A stretch of DNA of 64,000 nt from Variovorax davisae (lineage in GTDB: Bacteria > Pseudomonadota > Gammaproteobacteria > Burkholderiales > Burkholderiaceae_C). The notes under the pieces were generated by a model, which was not told the DNA's origin, ran no database searches, and was given only the letters and a program-made list of their open reading frames with translations. Made by a program: the position numbers and the translations under genes. Of this stretch, positions 34,948-45,690 are shown in pieces (the stretch's first letter is position 1; every line of letters starts with the position of its first letter). The stretch lies in NCBI RefSeq assembly GCF_030316845.1, contig NZ_JASZYS010000001.1, positions 434,001 through 498,000 on the forward strand, written 5' to 3'.

Positions 34948-37900
34948 ATGTTCGTTCACCTGCGCCTGCACACCGAGTTTTCCGTCGTCGACGGCACCAA
35001 CCGCATCGATGAAGTCGTCAAGGCCGCGGCCGCCGACGGCCAGCCTTCGCTGGCGATCACCGACCTCAACAACCTGTTCGGCGCCGTCAAGTTCTACAAG
35101 GAGGCGCGCGGCAAGGGCGTCAAACCGGTGCTGGGCGCCGAAATTTTCATCGAAGGCCTGGGCGCCGAGCCGGGTGCGCTGACCCGCATCGTGCTGCTGG
35201 TGCAGAACAAGGAAGGCTACCTGCACCTGTCCGAACTGCTGGCGCGTGCCTGGACCCAGAACGTCGGCCGCGGCCAAGCCCAGGCGGCCTGCAAGCTGAC
35301 CTGGCTGGAGGAACTGCAGGGCGGGCTGATCGCGCTGTCGGGCGCGCAGGCCGGACCGCTCGGCGCGGCGCTGCTGCAGGGCCAGGAAGAGCGCGCCGCC
35401 GAGATCGCGCTGCAGCTCGCCGGCCTGTTCCCGCACCGCTTCTACATCGAGCTGCAGCGCGCCGGCCGGCCCGAGGACGAGCCGCACGTGATCGCTGCCG
35501 TCAAGCTCGCCGCGCGCCTCAGGCTGCCGGTGGTCGCGACGCATCCGGTGCAGTTCGCCACCCCCGACGATTTCGAGGCGCACGAGGCGCGGGTCTGCAT
35601 CTCCGAGGGCGAAATCCTCGGCAATCCGCGCCGGGTGCGCAAGTTCACGCGCGAGCAGTATTTCAAGTCGTCGGCCGAGATGGCCCAGCTCTTCGCTGAC
35701 GTGCCGAGCGCGCTCGCCAACACGGTCGAGATCGCCAAGCGCTGCAACCTCACGCTGGTGCTCGGCAAGCCGCAGCTGCCGAACTTCCCGACGCCCGACG
35801 GCATGCCGATCGACGCCTACTTCCGCGTCGCCTCCTTCGAGGGGCTCGAGGAGCGCCTGGCCCACCTGTACCCCGACACCGCCAAGCGCGACGCCGAGCG
35901 GCCGCGCTACGTCGAGCGGCTCGAGTTCGAGATCAACACGATCCTGAAGATGGGCTTCCCGGGCTACTTCCTGATCGTCGGCGACTTCATCAACTGGGCC
36001 AAGAAGAACGGCTGCCCGGTCGGTCCGGGCCGGGGCTCGGGGGCCGGCTCGCTGGTCGCCTATGCGCTCAAGATCACCGACCTCGACCCGCTCGAGTACA
36101 AGCTGCTGTTCGAACGCTTCCTGAACCCCGAGCGGGTCTCGATGCCCGACTTCGACATCGACTTCTGCCAGGGCAACCGCGACCGCGTGATCGACTACGT
36201 CAAGGACAAGTACGGGCGCGACGCGGTGAGCCAGATCGCCACCTTCGGCACCATGGCCGCGCGGGCCGCGATCCGCGACGTCGGCCGGGTGCTCGACATG
36301 AGCTACATGTTCTGCGACGGCGTCAGCAAGCTGATCCCGAACAAGCCGGGCAAGCCAGTCACGATCCAGTACCCGCCCGCGGACCTGTCGGAAGCCGACC
36401 GGGAAAAGTACGCGATCGCCGCCGAGCCGCAGCTCGCCGCCCGGATCGAGAAGGAAGAAGAAGTCCGCATGCTGGTCGAGCTGGCGCAGAAGCTCGAAGG
36501 CATGACCCGCAACATCGGCATGCACGCGGGCGGCGTGCTGATCGCCCCGGGCAAGCTCACCGATTTCTGCCCGCTCTACCAGCAGCCGGGCAGCGATTCG
36601 GCCGTGAGCCAGTACGACAAGGACGACGTCGAGGCCGTCGGCCTGGTCAAGTTCGACTTCCTGGGCCTGGCCACGCTGACCATCCTGGAGATCGCCAAGG
36701 ACTTCATCGTCGCCCGCCACAAGGGGCAGGAGAACTTCGCCTTCGAGAACATCCCGCTCAACGACGTGCCCACGTACAAGCTGTTCTCCGAGGGCAAGAC
36801 CGAGGCCGTGTTCCAGTTCGAATCGCGCGGCATGCAGGGCATGCTGAAGGACGCGCGGCCGACCCGGCTCGAGGACCTGATCGCGCTCAACGCGCTGTAC
36901 CGTCCCGGCCCGATGGACCTGATCCCGAGCTTCGTGGCGCGCAAGCACGGTCGCGAGTCGGTCGAGTATCCGCATCCTTTGGTGGCCGAGATGCTGTCCG
37001 AGACCTACGGCATCATGGTCTATCAAGAGCAGGTGATGCAGACCGCCCAGATCCTGGGCGGCTACTCGCTCGGCGGCGCCGACCTGCTGCGCCGCGCGAT
37101 GGGCAAGAAGAAGGCCGAGGAGATGGCCGAGCACCGCGAGATCTTCCGCAAGGGTGCCGCCAAGAACGACATCGACCAGAAGAAGGCCGACGAGATCTTC
37201 GACCTGATGGAGAAGTTCGCGGGCTACGGCTTCAACAAGTCGCACGCGGCCGCCTACTCGCTGCTGGCGTACCACACGGGCTGGCTCAAGGTCCACTACA
37301 CGGCCGAGTTCTTCTGCGCCAACATGACGGTGGAAATGGACGACACCGACAAGCTCAAGGTGCTGTTCGAGGACGCGCAGAAGAACTTCGGCATCAGCTT
37401 CGAGCCGCCGGACGTGAACCGCGGCAACTACCGCTTCGAGCCGGTCACCGACCGCGTGATCCGCTACGGGCTCGGCGCGGTCAAGGGCACCGGCCAGCTC
37501 GCGGTCGAGGCGATCGTGAAGGCGCGCGAGGAGGGCGGTGCCTTCACGAGCCTGTTCGACTTCTGCGTGCGGGTCGACCGCCAGCGCATCAACAAGCGCA
37601 CCGTCGAGGCCCTGATCAAGGCCGGCGCCTTCGACGCGCTGCAGCAGAACCGGGCCTCGCTGATCGCTTCGGTCGACCGCGCCTTCGAGTTCGCCAACGC
37701 GACTCAGGCCAACGTGGCGCAGGCCGACATCTTCGGCGACTGCGAGCACGGCTCGGCGACCCAGGAGCCCGGGCTGGTCGACGCCACGCCCTGGGGCGTC
37801 AAGGAGCGGCTCACCTACGAAAAGACGGCCGTCGGCTTCTACCTGTCGGGCCACCTGTTCGACGAGGTCGAGCACGAGGTGCGGCGCTTCTGCAAGCGCG

Positions 37901-38448
37901 AGATCGACGAGCTGCTCGACAGCCGCGAGCCCCAGGTGATCGCCGGCATCGTGAGCGACTTCCGGGTCATCAACGGCCAGCGCGGCCGGCTCGCGATCTT
38001 CAAGCTCGACGACAAGTCGGGCGCCATCGACGGCACCGCCGACGAGGCGCTCTTCAATGCCAACCGCAACGTGCTCAAGGACGACGAATTGGTGATCGTC
38101 AGCGGTCGGCTGCAGCCCGGCCGTGGCGGCTTCGAGGCCCGCTTCCAGGTCCAGCAGGTGTGGGACCTGGCCACGGCGCGCTGCCGCTTCGGCAAGTTCC
38201 TGCGCGTGGCGGTGAACGGCAAGGCGCCGGACATCGCGCGGCTGGTCAAGGACTTCCCGCCGCGCACCGAGCAGAGCGAGCACGGCGAATTGCTGCAGGG
38301 GCTGGGCGTGCGCCTGTCGATGGCGCGCGGCGGCGCCCAGGTCGAACTGCAGCTGGGCGAGCGGGCCAAGTTCTTCCCCACCGATGCGGCGCTGGCCAGT
38401 TGGACGGCGCAGGCAGAGGCGGGCAAGGCGGCGGTGGTCTACGAGTAG
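34948..38448 (+). CDS. dnaE: DNA polymerase III alpha subunit
   Basis: The replicative polymerase, 1166 residues, normal for DnaE1. The N-terminal PHP domain starts [11 protein letters not shown]. The palm carries P-D-F-D-I-D-F with catalytic D401, D403 and probably D405. The C-terminal half holds the clamp-binding region and an OB-fold ([15 protein letters not shown]). ATG 34948 is favoured over 34903 since the PHP domain starts immediately after it and the upstream codons lie in the promoter. TACAAT ends 6 nt before the ATG, so the transcript may be leaderless. Confidence 0.98.
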   Translation: MFVHLRLHTEFSVVDGTNRIDEVVKAAAADGQPSLAITDLNNLFGAVKFYKEARGKGVKPVLGAEIFIEGLGAEPGALTRIVLLVQNKEGYLHLSELLARAWTQNVGRGQAQAACKLTWLEELQGGLIALSGAQAGPLGAALLQGQEERAAEIALQLAGLFPHRFYIELQRAGRPEDEPHVIAAVKLAARLRLPVVATHPVQFATPDDFEAHEARVCISEGEILGNPRRVRKFTREQYFKSSAEMAQLFADVPSALANTVEIAKRCNLTLVLGKPQLPNFPTPDGMPIDAYFRVASFEGLEERLAHLYPDTAKRDAERPRYVERLEFEINTILKMGFPGYFLIVGDFINWAKKNGCPVGPGRGSGAGSLVAYALKITDLDPLEYKLLFERFLNPERVSMPDFDIDFCQGNRDRVIDYVKDKYGRDAVSQIATFGTMAARAAIRDVGRVLDMSYMFCDGVSKLIPNKPGKPVTIQYPPADLSEADREKYAIAAEPQLAARIEKEEEVRMLVELAQKLEGMTRNIGMHAGGVLIAPGKLTDFCPLYQQPGSDSAVSQYDKDDVEAVGLVKFDFLGLATLTILEIAKDFIVARHKGQENFAFENIPLNDVPTYKLFSEGKTEAVFQFESRGMQGMLKDARPTRLEDLIALNALYRPGPMDLIPSFVARKHGRESVEYPHPLVAEMLSETYGIMVYQEQVMQTAQILGGYSLGGADLLRRAMGKKKAEEMAEHREIFRKGAAKNDIDQKKADEIFDLMEKFAGYGFNKSHAAAYSLLAYHTGWLKVHYTAEFFCANMTVEMDDTDKLKVLFEDAQKNFGISFEPPDVNRGNYRFEPVTDRVIRYGLGAVKGTGQLAVEAIVKAREEGGAFTSLFDFCVRVDRQRINKRTVEALIKAGAFDALQQNRASLIASVDRAFEFANATQANVAQADIFGDCEHGSATQEPGLVDATPWGVKERLTYEKTAVGFYLSGHLFDEVEHEVRRFCKREIDELLDSREPQVIAGIVSDFRVINGQRGRLAIFKLDDKSGAIDGTADEALFNANRNVLKDDELVIVSGRLQPGRGGFEARFQVQQVWDLATARCRFGKFLRVAVNGKAPDIARLVKDFPPRTEQSEHGELLQGLGVRLSMARGGAQVELQLGERAKFFPTDAALASWTAQAEAGKAAVVYE

Positions 38449-38456
38449 GCCCGGGC

Positions 38457-39011
38457 ATGTTCAGCCTCGACCGCGATCTGTTCCTGCTGTTGAACGCCGA
38501 CGCGAACGCGCAGGGCTGGCTGATCGCCATGGGCTATTTCCTGGCCGTCCATGCGCACTGGCTGTTGCTGGCGTTGGTGCTGGGGCTGGCGCTCCACCGC
38601 TGGCGGCCGCTGCTCAGGCCGCTCGCGGGCGCCGTGCTGGCGATCGGGATCGGCAGCCTGGCCTGCGAGCTGATCGTGCTGCTGTGGGATCGACCGCGGC
38701 CCTTCGAACAGGGGCTGGGCTTTACCCACCTGTTCCACGTCGGCAGCCCGTCCTTTCCGAGCAGCCACGCCACGGCGTACGCGGCGCTGGCCTTCTCGTT
38801 CCTGCTGATGGCGAACTACCGCCAGGTCGGCGCGATCCTGCTCGTGCTGGCGGGGCTGGTGAGCGTGGCGCGCGTGGTGGTCGGCGTGCACTTTCCGCTG
38901 GACATCGCGGTCGGCGTTGCCATCGGGTGCCTGGCCGCGGTCGCCGCGCATCGCCTGCTCGAATGGATGTTCGGCATTGCCCGATCCAGGGGGATTCGCA
39001 AAAGCTCGTAG
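38457..39011 (+). CDS. PAP2-family phosphatase (undecaprenyl-diphosphatase-like)
   Basis: A 184-residue integral membrane protein. The three PAP2 motifs are present: D-R-P-R-P-F, P-S-F-P-S-S-H-A-T, and A-R-V-V-V-G-V-H-F-P-L-D with acid-phosphatase residues (R, H and D). Multiple hydrophobic segments surround them. Bacterial members dephosphorylate undecaprenyl diphosphate for cell-wall recycling or act on other lipid phosphates. It follows dnaE by 8 nt and converges with tolA. Exact substrate uncertain. Confidence 0.9.
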   Translation: MFSLDRDLFLLLNADANAQGWLIAMGYFLAVHAHWLLLALVLGLALHRWRPLLRPLAGAVLAIGIGSLACELIVLLWDRPRPFEQGLGFTHLFHVGSPSFPSSHATAYAALAFSFLLMANYRQVGAILLVLAGLVSVARVVVGVHFPLDIAVGVAIGCLAAVAAHRLLEWMFGIARSRGIRKSS

Positions 39012-39062
39012 GGCGCCGATGCGCCAGAAGGCGCGGCCGGCCCTGCCGCGACGTCGACGCGA

Positions 39063-40025
39063 TCAGCGCTTCGGCCGCAGCGTCACGATCAAGCGCGCGG
39101 GCACCGTGCCGTCGATGTCGCGCGGCAGCTTCTCGGTCTTTTGCAAGGCGCGCAGGGCGGCATCGTCCCAGTTCGGCAGGCCGCTGGACTTGACCAGCGC
39201 CGGGGTGCCGACGATGGTGCCGTCGGGCGCCAGCCGGACGTCGAACTCGGCACCCGGATTGCCGCTCACCAGGTCGGCATCCGGAAACACCACGTTGGGC
39301 CGCACCGCGGCGGCGACCTTGCCGCCGTAGCTGCCCGACGGACCCGACGATTTCGCCGCGGCGCCTTCGCCGCCCGAGCCGGCCATGGCCTGCATCCGCT
39401 TGAGCGTGGCCGCCCGGTCGGCGGCCGCCTGCGCGGTCTGCTTGGCCTCGGCTTCCTTCTTCTTCGCGGCTTCGGCCTGCTTGGCGGCCTCGGCCTCCTG
39501 CTTGCGCTTCTGCTCGGCCAGCTTCTTCTGCTCGTCCTTCTTGCGCTCGGCCTCGTCCTCGGCGCGCTCGCGGGCCTCGGCCTCGCGCTTTTCCTGCGCC
39601 GCCTTCTTCTGGGCTTCGAGCTTCTTCTGCTGCTGGGCCTGCTGCTCGAGCTCGCGCTCCTTCTGCTCCTTCAGCTTCTTCTCGCGTTCGAGGGCGATGT
39701 CGGGCGTCTTCGGCGCGGGCGTCGGATCCGGCGGTCGAACTGCCTGGGGCGGTGGCGGTGGCGGTGGAGGCGGCGGTGGGGCCGGGGTCGGTGTCGGAGC
39801 CGGCGGCACCGGCACCGGTGCCACGGCGCGCGGCGCGGCCTGCTGCACGGTGGTCGACCACAGTTCGGCTTCGACGGCGTCGTTCTCGGCCTCGCGGCGC
39901 CAGTTGACGCCCCAGGTCAGGGCGGCGATCAGCAGCGCATGGGCGACCAGGGCCAGCGCGACGGCGCGCGGCGTGCCGCGCTGCGGCGGCGGCGCGAATT
40001 CGGGGCGGTCGGCGGCGAGCGACAC
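39063..40025 (-). CDS. tolA: Cell-envelope integrity protein TolA
   Basis: A 320-residue inner-membrane-anchored periplasmic protein. One membrane helix near residues 21-40 is followed by a Pro-rich stretch (about 70-100, with eleven consecutive prolines), a long charged Lys/Glu/Ala-rich helix (about 112-215) and a TonB-C-like domain (about 240-318, beginning V-R-P-N-V-V-F-P). It links the TolQR motor to Pal at the outer membrane during division. It begins one base after tolR ends and is the last gene of the tol operon here; tolB and pal do not follow. Confidence 0.9.
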   Translation of the reverse strand: MSLAADRPEFAPPPQRGTPRAVALALVAHALLIAALTWGVNWRREAENDAVEAELWSTTVQQAAPRAVAPVPVPPAPTPTPAPPPPPPPPPPPQAVRPPDPTPAPKTPDIALEREKKLKEQKERELEQQAQQQKKLEAQKKAAQEKREAEARERAEDEAERKKDEQKKLAEQKRKQEAEAAKQAEAAKKKEAEAKQTAQAAADRAATLKRMQAMAGSGGEGAAAKSSGPSGSYGGKVAAAVRPNVVFPDADLVSGNPGAEFDVRLAPDGTIVGTPALVKSSGLPNWDDAALRALQKTEKLPRDIDGTVPARLIVTLRPKR

Positions 40026-40463
<438 letters not shown>

Positions 40464-40479
40464 GGTGCGGGGCTCCGGT

Positions 40480-41193
40480 TCAGCGGCCGGCCGGGGTCAC
40501 CGTCGCCGGGTTGACGTGGGCCGTCAGGTTGCGCTGCAGGATGTTCGAGAACTCCTCGATGAAGGTCTCGAGCGCGATCGCGATCTTGTCGATCTCGCGG
40601 GCGAAGCGGTTGTAGGCGACCACGGCGGGGATCGCGGCGAACAGGCCGATGGCGGTGGCGACCAGGGCCTCGGCGATGCCGGGCGCGACGGTGGACAGCG
40701 TCACTTGGGCCAGTGCCGCCAGGCCGGTGAAGGCATGCATGATCCCCCAGACCGTGCCGAACAGGCCGACATAGGGAGAGACCGAGCCGACCGTGGCCAG
40801 GAAGGACAGGTTCTGCTCGACCGCGTCGAGTTCGCGCTGGTAGCTGGCCCGCATGGCGCGGCGCGAGCCGTCGAGCAGGGTGCCGGTGTCGGACACGTGG
40901 CGCTCGCGCAGCTTCTGGTACTCCCGCATGCCGGAGGCGAAGATGCGCTCCATCGGGCCGGCGAACTTGGCGTTCTGGGCCGCCGAGGAGAACAGCTCGT
41001 TGAGGCTGGTGCCGGACCAGAAGTCGCGCTCGAACTCCTCGTTGAGCGAGCGCGTGCGCTTGAGCGCGAAGTACTTGCGGAAGATCGCCGCCCAGCTGGC
41101 GACGGACACCACGATCAGCAGCAGCACCACGAGCTGCACCGGCAGGCTGGCGTGGAGCAGGAGGGAGAGTATCGACAGGTCTTGTTGATTCAT
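40480..41193 (-). CDS. tolQ: TolQ, MotA/TolQ/ExbB proton channel
   Basis: A 237-residue inner-membrane protein with three membrane segments (near residues 12-35, 130-155 and 165-195). Helix 2 to 3 carries [18 protein letters not shown] and the later [14 protein letters not shown], the usual MotA/TolQ/ExbB motifs. It forms the pentameric channel driven by the proton gradient. Its start overlaps the ybgC stop (ATGA). Confidence 0.96.
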   Translation of the reverse strand: MNQQDLSILSLLLHASLPVQLVVLLLIVVSVASWAAIFRKYFALKRTRSLNEEFERDFWSGTSLNELFSSAAQNAKFAGPMERIFASGMREYQKLRERHVSDTGTLLDGSRRAMRASYQRELDAVEQNLSFLATVGSVSPYVGLFGTVWGIMHAFTGLAALAQVTLSTVAPGIAEALVATAIGLFAAIPAVVAYNRFAREIDKIAIALETFIEEFSNILQRNLTAHVNPATVTPAGR

Positions 41194-41642
41194 GGCTTGA
41201 GAGGTTGAGACATGGAGCCGGCGAAGCGCTCGAGGGTTCCCGAAACTTGGCGCGGGATGCGTGCGGGCCGCAGGCTGGCCGCATCGACCCAGCCGATGCG
41301 GATCGTGCCTTCACACAGCAGGGCCGGGCCCGATGCCGTGAGTTGCTCTGAATTTGATAGCACGCGCTGGGCGATTATCAGGGACGCCGAGCCGATCTGG
41401 CGCAGCTCGGCTGTAACCAGCAGTTCATCGTCGAGCCGGGCCGGGCGGTGGTACTTGAGCTGCGTTTCGCTGACCACGAAGATGCCGCCGCTGTCCTCGC
41501 GCAGCTGCCGCTGGGCGATGCCCAGGGAGCGCAGCCACTCGGTGCGGGCGCGCTCCATGAACTTCAGGTAGTTGGCGTAGAACACGATGCCGCCGGCATC
41601 GGTGTCCTCCCAATAGACGCGGATGGGCAGCGCAAAGCTCAT
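41190..41642 (-). CDS. ybgC: Tol-Pal system-associated acyl-CoA thioesterase
   Basis: A 150-residue hotdog-fold thioesterase. [17 protein letters not shown] has the catalytic Asp of 4-hydroxybenzoyl-CoA-type enzymes (D16 region), and [11 protein letters not shown] is the family motif. It hydrolyses acyl-CoAs and is linked to phospholipid synthesis near Tol-Pal. Start ATG 41642 is chosen over the longer frame, whose extra residues overlap the aminotransferase. It overlaps tolQ by 4 nt. Confidence 0.95.
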   Translation of the reverse strand: MSFALPIRVYWEDTDAGGIVFYANYLKFMERARTEWLRSLGIAQRQLREDSGGIFVVSETQLKYHRPARLDDELLVTAELRQIGSASLIIAQRVLSNSEQLTASGPALLCEGTIRIGWVDAASLRPARIPRQVSGTLERFAGSMSQPLKP

Positions 41643-41646
41643 TCGG

Positions 41647-42846
41647 TCAGGCGGCAACGGCGGCGCCGGCCCAGGCGCGCAGGCGGGCCACCGACTCTTC
41701 GAGGTGCGCCATCGAGCTGGCGGTCGAGAAGCGGATGAAGCGCCCGGTCTGGTCGCTGCCGAAGTCGCGCCCGGGCGTGACCGCGACATGGGCCTGCTTC
41801 ATCGCCTCGAAGGCGAAATTCCAGCTGCCGTCGATGCCGAGCTTCTCGGCGAAGGAGGCGCAGTCGGCCCAGGCGTAGAAGGCGCCGTCGGGCATCACCG
41901 GCACCTGCAGGCCGAGGCCGTTCAGCTGCGGAATGAACCAGTCGCGCCGCGCCTTGAACTGCGCCCGCCGGCGCTCGTACTCGGCGATGCTGTCGGGCTC
42001 GAAGCAGGCCAGCGCCGCGTATTGCGACACGGTGCTGGCGCAGATGAACAGGTTCTGCGCCAGGCGCTCGATCGCCGGCACCAGCGCATCGGGCACCACC
42101 AGCCAGCCGAGCCGCCAGCCGGTCATGTTGAAGTACTTGCTGAAGCTGTTGATGCTGATGACCTGGTCGTCGATCGCCAGCGCGGTCTGGCCGAACTGGT
42201 CGTCGTACGAAAGCCCGAGGTAGATCTCGTCGATCAGCGTGATCCCGCCGCGCGCGCTCACCACCTCGTGGATGCGGCGCAGTTCGCCGGGTGCGATCGA
42301 GGTGCCCGTCGGGTTCGAGGGCGAAGCCAGCAGCACGCCGCGGGTGCGCTCGGTCCAGGCGGCCTCGACCTTGGCCGCGCTGAGCTGGAAGCGCTCGGCC
42401 GCGGTGGTCGGCACCAGCACGGCGCGGCCGTCCGCCGCGGTCACGAAGTGGCGGTTGCAGGGGTAGCTGGGGTCGGGCAGCAGCATCTCGTCGCCGGCCT
42501 CGATCAGCGCCAGGCAGGCCAGCTGCAGCGCGGCCGAGGCACCGGCCGTGATGACGATGCGGCGGGCCGGCACGTCGACCTTGAAGCGCTCGGCATACCA
42601 GCCGCTGATGCGCTCGCGCAGGTGGTCGAGGCCGGTGGCCTGGGTGTACTGCGTGGCGCCGGCGCGGACCGCGCGCGCGGCCGCTTCCTGCACCAGCGGC
42701 GGCGCCGTGAAGTCGGGCTCGCCGATGTTCAGGAAGATCATCGGCCGGTCGGTGTGCGCGACTTCCCGCGCCAGCTTCGAAGCCGCCTTCGCCACTTCCA
42801 TGACGTAGAACGGCTCGATGCGCTCGGCGCGCTGCGAAATCCTCAT
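41647..42846 (-). CDS. Fold-type I PLP-dependent aminotransferase
   Basis: A 399-residue class I/II aminotransferase. Substrate- and cofactor-binding elements: G-E-P-D-F region (41-46), S-N-P-T-G (177-181, N178), D206 in L-I-D-E-I-Y and the Schiff-base lysine in S-F-S-K-Y (K237). An arginine in R-F-S-T-A near the C-terminus would hold the substrate carboxylate. Likely transfers amino groups between amino and 2-oxo acids; the subclass is not clear (YbdL- or aspartate-type are possible). The start overlaps nusB by 4 nt (ATGA), and ybgC is 4 nt downstream. Confidence 0.93.
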   Translation of the reverse strand: MRISQRAERIEPFYVMEVAKAASKLAREVAHTDRPMIFLNIGEPDFTAPPLVQEAAARAVRAGATQYTQATGLDHLRERISGWYAERFKVDVPARRIVITAGASAALQLACLALIEAGDEMLLPDPSYPCNRHFVTAADGRAVLVPTTAAERFQLSAAKVEAAWTERTRGVLLASPSNPTGTSIAPGELRRIHEVVSARGGITLIDEIYLGLSYDDQFGQTALAIDDQVISINSFSKYFNMTGWRLGWLVVPDALVPAIERLAQNLFICASTVSQYAALACFEPDSIAEYERRRAQFKARRDWFIPQLNGLGLQVPVMPDGAFYAWADCASFAEKLGIDGSWNFAFEAMKQAHVAVTPGRDFGSDQTGRFIRFSTASSMAHLEESVARLRAWAGAAVAA

Positions 42847-43376
42847 GGCTTGGCCTTGCCGCTCAGCCGGTCGGCTTCGACCTCGTCGGGCCGAAGCTTC
42901 GGTGCCAGGCCATTGAGCACCGCGTTGACGTACTTGTGGCCGTCGGTGCCGCCGAATTCCTTGGCCAGCTCGATGCATTCGTTGAGCACCACGCGCCAGG
43001 GCACGTCCAGGCAATGCTGGAACTCGTAGACGCCGATCCACATCACGCCGTGCTCGATCGGCGAGATCTCTTCCAGCTTGCGGTCGAGCAGCGGCACGAT
43101 CAGGGCGTCGAGCACGTCGGCGTTTTCGATCGAGCCGTGCAGCAGCGCGTCGTAGTGGGCGGCGTCGGCCTTGTGGAAGCCGGCCAGGTCACGCGTGAAC
43201 TGGTCGATCGAGGCCGCGTCGTTGCGTCCCACCAGGTGCTGGTAGAGGGCCTGCAAGGCGAACTCGCGGGCCCGGCTGCGGTTCGACTTGGCAGCCGCCT
43301 TGCGCGCCCCGGTGCTGGTGAGCCCGGTGCGGGTCTGGCGCGGCTTGCCGCTGGAGGGTTTGGTGTCTTCGGTCAT
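42843..43376 (-). CDS. nusB: Transcription antitermination factor NusB
   Basis: A 177-residue protein, a little longer than E. coli NusB (139), with a basic N-terminal extension before [12 protein letters not shown]. The all-helical NusB core ends N-A-V-L-N-G-L-A. It binds boxA RNA with NusE during rRNA antitermination. It overlaps ribH and the aminotransferase by 4 nt on each side, as in many proteobacterial rib-nusB operons. Confidence 0.96.
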   Translation of the reverse strand: MTEDTKPSSGKPRQTRTGLTSTGARKAAAKSNRSRAREFALQALYQHLVGRNDAASIDQFTRDLAGFHKADAAHYDALLHGSIENADVLDALIVPLLDRKLEEISPIEHGVMWIGVYEFQHCLDVPWRVVLNECIELAKEFGGTDGHKYVNAVLNGLAPKLRPDEVEADRLSGKAKP

Positions 43377-43837
43377 GAAAGGGTGGCGAGCAGCTGCGCC
43401 ATCTCGACCGCCACGCGCGCGGCGTCGCGGCCCTTGTCGGTCTGTCGCGCCACGGCCTGTTCGAGGTTCTCGGTGGTCAGGATCGCGTTGGCGATCGGAA
43501 TGCGGTAGTCGAGGGCCAGTCGGCTCACGCTGGCGCCGGATTCGTTGGCCACCAGTTCGAAGTGGTAGGTCTCGCCGCGGATGATGCAGCCCAGCGCCAC
43601 CAGGGCGTCGTAGCGCTCGCGCTCGGCCAGCGCCTGCAGCGCCACCGGGACTTCGAGCGCGCCGGGCACGCTCACGTGCTCGATGTCGTCGTCGGCGACG
43701 CCGAGTGCCGCGAGTTCATCCCGGCAGGCCTTGGCCAGCGCGTCCGTGATGTCTTCGTTGAAGCGCGCCTGCACGATCCCGATGCGCAGGCCCTTGCCGT
43801 CGAGCGCGACGTCGGCGCCCTTGTTTGCGTGTTGCAT
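43373..43837 (-). CDS. ribH: 6,7-dimethyl-8-ribityllumazine synthase
   Basis: The penultimate step of riboflavin synthesis, joining the pyrimidinedione and the four-carbon dihydroxybutanone phosphate. 154 residues, standard. Conserved runs are G-I-V-Q-A-R-F-N (substrate aromatic F), P-G-A-L-E-V-P and [11 protein letters not shown] with the catalytic His. ATG 43837 overlaps the ribBA stop (TGATG). Soluble, expected to form icosahedral or pentameric assemblies. Confidence 0.97.
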   Translation of the reverse strand: MQHANKGADVALDGKGLRIGIVQARFNEDITDALAKACRDELAALGVADDDIEHVSVPGALEVPVALQALAERERYDALVALGCIIRGETYHFELVANESGASVSRLALDYRIPIANAILTTENLEQAVARQTDKGRDAARVAVEMAQLLATLS

Positions 43838-44997
43838 CAGCGTTCGTCTTTCGTGATGTAGCCGGCGATCTCGAGGCCGTAGCCGGCCGCCATGCTCGGC
43901 ATGCGGCGCGGCGTGCCCAGCAGGTTCATGCGGTGGACGCCGCACTCGCGCAGGATCTGCGCGCCGATGCCGTAGCTGCGCAGGTCCATGCGGCCACGCT
44001 CGGGCGCCTGCGCCGGCCGCGCCGTGCCGTCGAATTGCGACAGCAGCTCGGCACCGGTCTCGCCGCAGTTCAGCAGCACCGCCACGCCCTTGCCCTGGGC
44101 CGCGAGATGCGCCAGGCTGGCGTCGAGGCTCCACGAGTGCAGCGCGCGGTTGAGTTCGAGCGCGTCGAGCACCGACAGCGGCTCGTGCACGCGCACGTCG
44201 ACCGTGTCGTCGACGCTCCACTTGCCGCGCACCAGCGCCAGGTGGACGCCGTTGCTCGGCTTGTCCTTGAAGGCGTGGGCGGTGAAGGGGCCCCAGGCGG
44301 TCTGGATCTCTCGGCAGCCGACCTTCTCGACCAGGGTCTCGGTGCGGCTGCGGTGCTCGATCAGGGCGGCGATGGTGCCGATCTTGATGTCGTGCTCGGC
44401 CGCGAAAAGCTGCAGGTCCGGCAGGCGCGCCATCGTGCCGTCCTCGTTCATCACTTCGCAGATCACCGAGGCCGGCGAGCAGCCGGCCATGGCCGCCAGG
44501 TCGCAGCCGGCTTCGGTATGGCCGGCCCGCATCAGCACGCCGCCGTCGACCGCCTGCAGCGGGAAGATGTGACCCGGCTGGACCAGGTCGGCCGCGACCG
44601 CGTCGGGTGCCACCGCGGCCTGCACGGTGCGCGAACGGTCGGCCGCCGAGATGCCGGTGGTGACACCCTCGGCAGCCTCGATCGAGACCGTGAAGGCGGT
44701 CGAGTGCTTGGCGCCGTTGCGCGCCACCATCGGCGGCAGCTGCAGCCGTTCGCACATCTCGCGCGACAGCGTCAGGCAGATCAGGCCGCGGGCATGCCGG
44801 GCCATGAAGTTGATCGCCTCGGGCGTGACATGGTCGGCGGCCAGCACGATGTCGCCTTCGTTCTCGCGGTCTTCCTCGTCGACCAGGATCACCATGCGGC
44901 CGGCGCGCAGCTCGGCCACGATGTCTTCGACCGGAGAGATCGGCGCGGGGGCACGGCCGCTGCGCGGGGCGCCGATCGGCGTGACGGATGCATTCAT
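43837..44997 (-). CDS. ribBA: RibBA-type 3,4-dihydroxy-2-butanone-4-phosphate synthase with degenerate GTP cyclohydrolase II domain
   Basis: A 386-residue two-domain protein. The N-terminal ribB domain (about 20-225) has the intact catalytic [10 protein letters not shown] and the H-T-E-A-G-C-D motif. The C-terminal domain keeps the overall RibA fold, but the zinc motif (C-x-x-x-x-x-x-x-x-x-x-C-x-C, where active enzymes have the two-cysteine cluster after V-R-V-H) is replaced by [12 protein letters not shown]. Only the DHBP-synthase activity is therefore likely, and a separate ribA should exist elsewhere. Such RibBX-type proteins occur in other proteobacteria. It overlaps ribE and ribH. Confidence 0.94.
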   Translation of the reverse strand: MNASVTPIGAPRSGRAPAPISPVEDIVAELRAGRMVILVDEEDRENEGDIVLAADHVTPEAINFMARHARGLICLTLSREMCERLQLPPMVARNGAKHSTAFTVSIEAAEGVTTGISAADRSRTVQAAVAPDAVAADLVQPGHIFPLQAVDGGVLMRAGHTEAGCDLAAMAGCSPASVICEVMNEDGTMARLPDLQLFAAEHDIKIGTIAALIEHRSRTETLVEKVGCREIQTAWGPFTAHAFKDKPSNGVHLALVRGKWSVDDTVDVRVHEPLSVLDALELNRALHSWSLDASLAHLAAQGKGVAVLLNCGETGAELLSQFDGTARPAQAPERGRMDLRSYGIGAQILRECGVHRMNLLGTPRRMPSMAAGYGLEIAGYITKDER

Positions 44998-45647
44998 GGG
45001 AGCTTGTCGGGGGTGGGTGGTTGGATGGCGCCGGCCTGGAGCATGCGCTCCACGTAGCGGGCAACGGTGTCGATCTCGAGGTTGACCCGGCTGCCTGCTT
45101 GCAGGCCGCCGAGCGCGGTGTTCTCGACCGTGTGGGGGATCAGGTTGATGCTGACTTCGCTGCCGTCGGCGACGTCGCTCACGCTGTTGACGGTGAGGCT
45201 GACGCCGTTGATCGTGATCGAGCCCTTGTAGGCCAGGAAGCGGGCCAGCGCGGGCGGCGCCAGCACGCGCAGCTCCCAGCTCTCGCCGACGGGCTCGAAG
45301 CGGCGCACCGTGCCGATGCCGTCGACATGGCCGGACACGATGTGGCCGCCCAGCCGGTCGCTGGCGCGCAGCGCCTTCTCGAGGTTGACCCGTGTCTGCG
45401 CTTCGGACAGGCCCGCGGTCTTGTCCAGCGATTCGGCCGAGATGTCGATGGTGAACAGCTTTTGCGCCGCGTCGAGGGTGGTGACGGTCATGCAGGCGCC
45501 GTTGAGCGCGATGCTGTCGCCGAGCCCGACGTCGTCCAGATAGCCGTCGGGCACCGCAATGCTGAGACGCTTGCCGTGGGAGGAAGAACTGCCGAGGTCG
45601 TGGACGGCGGCGATGCGCCCCACGCCGGTGATGATTCCGGTGAACAT
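44994..45647 (-). CDS. ribE: Riboflavin synthase, alpha subunit
   Basis: Dismutates two lumazine molecules to riboflavin. 217 residues with two lumazine-binding repeats: the first begins [10 protein letters not shown], the second repeats the G-H-(I/V)-V-S-G-H-V-D-G and I-A-(L/V)-N-G-(A/V) pattern. Start ATG 45647 is clear because the family always starts M-F-T-G. It overlaps ribBA by 4 nt and lies 43 nt after ribD. Confidence 0.97.
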   Translation of the reverse strand: MFTGIITGVGRIAAVHDLGSSSSHGKRLSIAVPDGYLDDVGLGDSIALNGACMTVTTLDAAQKLFTIDISAESLDKTAGLSEAQTRVNLEKALRASDRLGGHIVSGHVDGIGTVRRFEPVGESWELRVLAPPALARFLAYKGSITINGVSLTVNSVSDVADGSEVSINLIPHTVENTALGGLQAGSRVNLEIDTVARYVERMLQAGAIQPPTPDKLP

Positions 45648-45690
45648 CTGCGCATTTTCGCAGAGATGCGGGGGCTGCCCGGCCCGGCGC

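Noticed and set aside
34912..38283. A 1123-codon antisense frame opposite dnaE
   Set aside because: High-GC codon bias of dnaE opens the antisense frame. It has shadow composition and no domain; dnaE is certain.
39700..39830. Proline-run region in tolA as a tandem repeat or frameshift hotspot
   Set aside because: A Pro-rich linker is normal for TolA, and the frame continues into an intact TonB-C-like domain.
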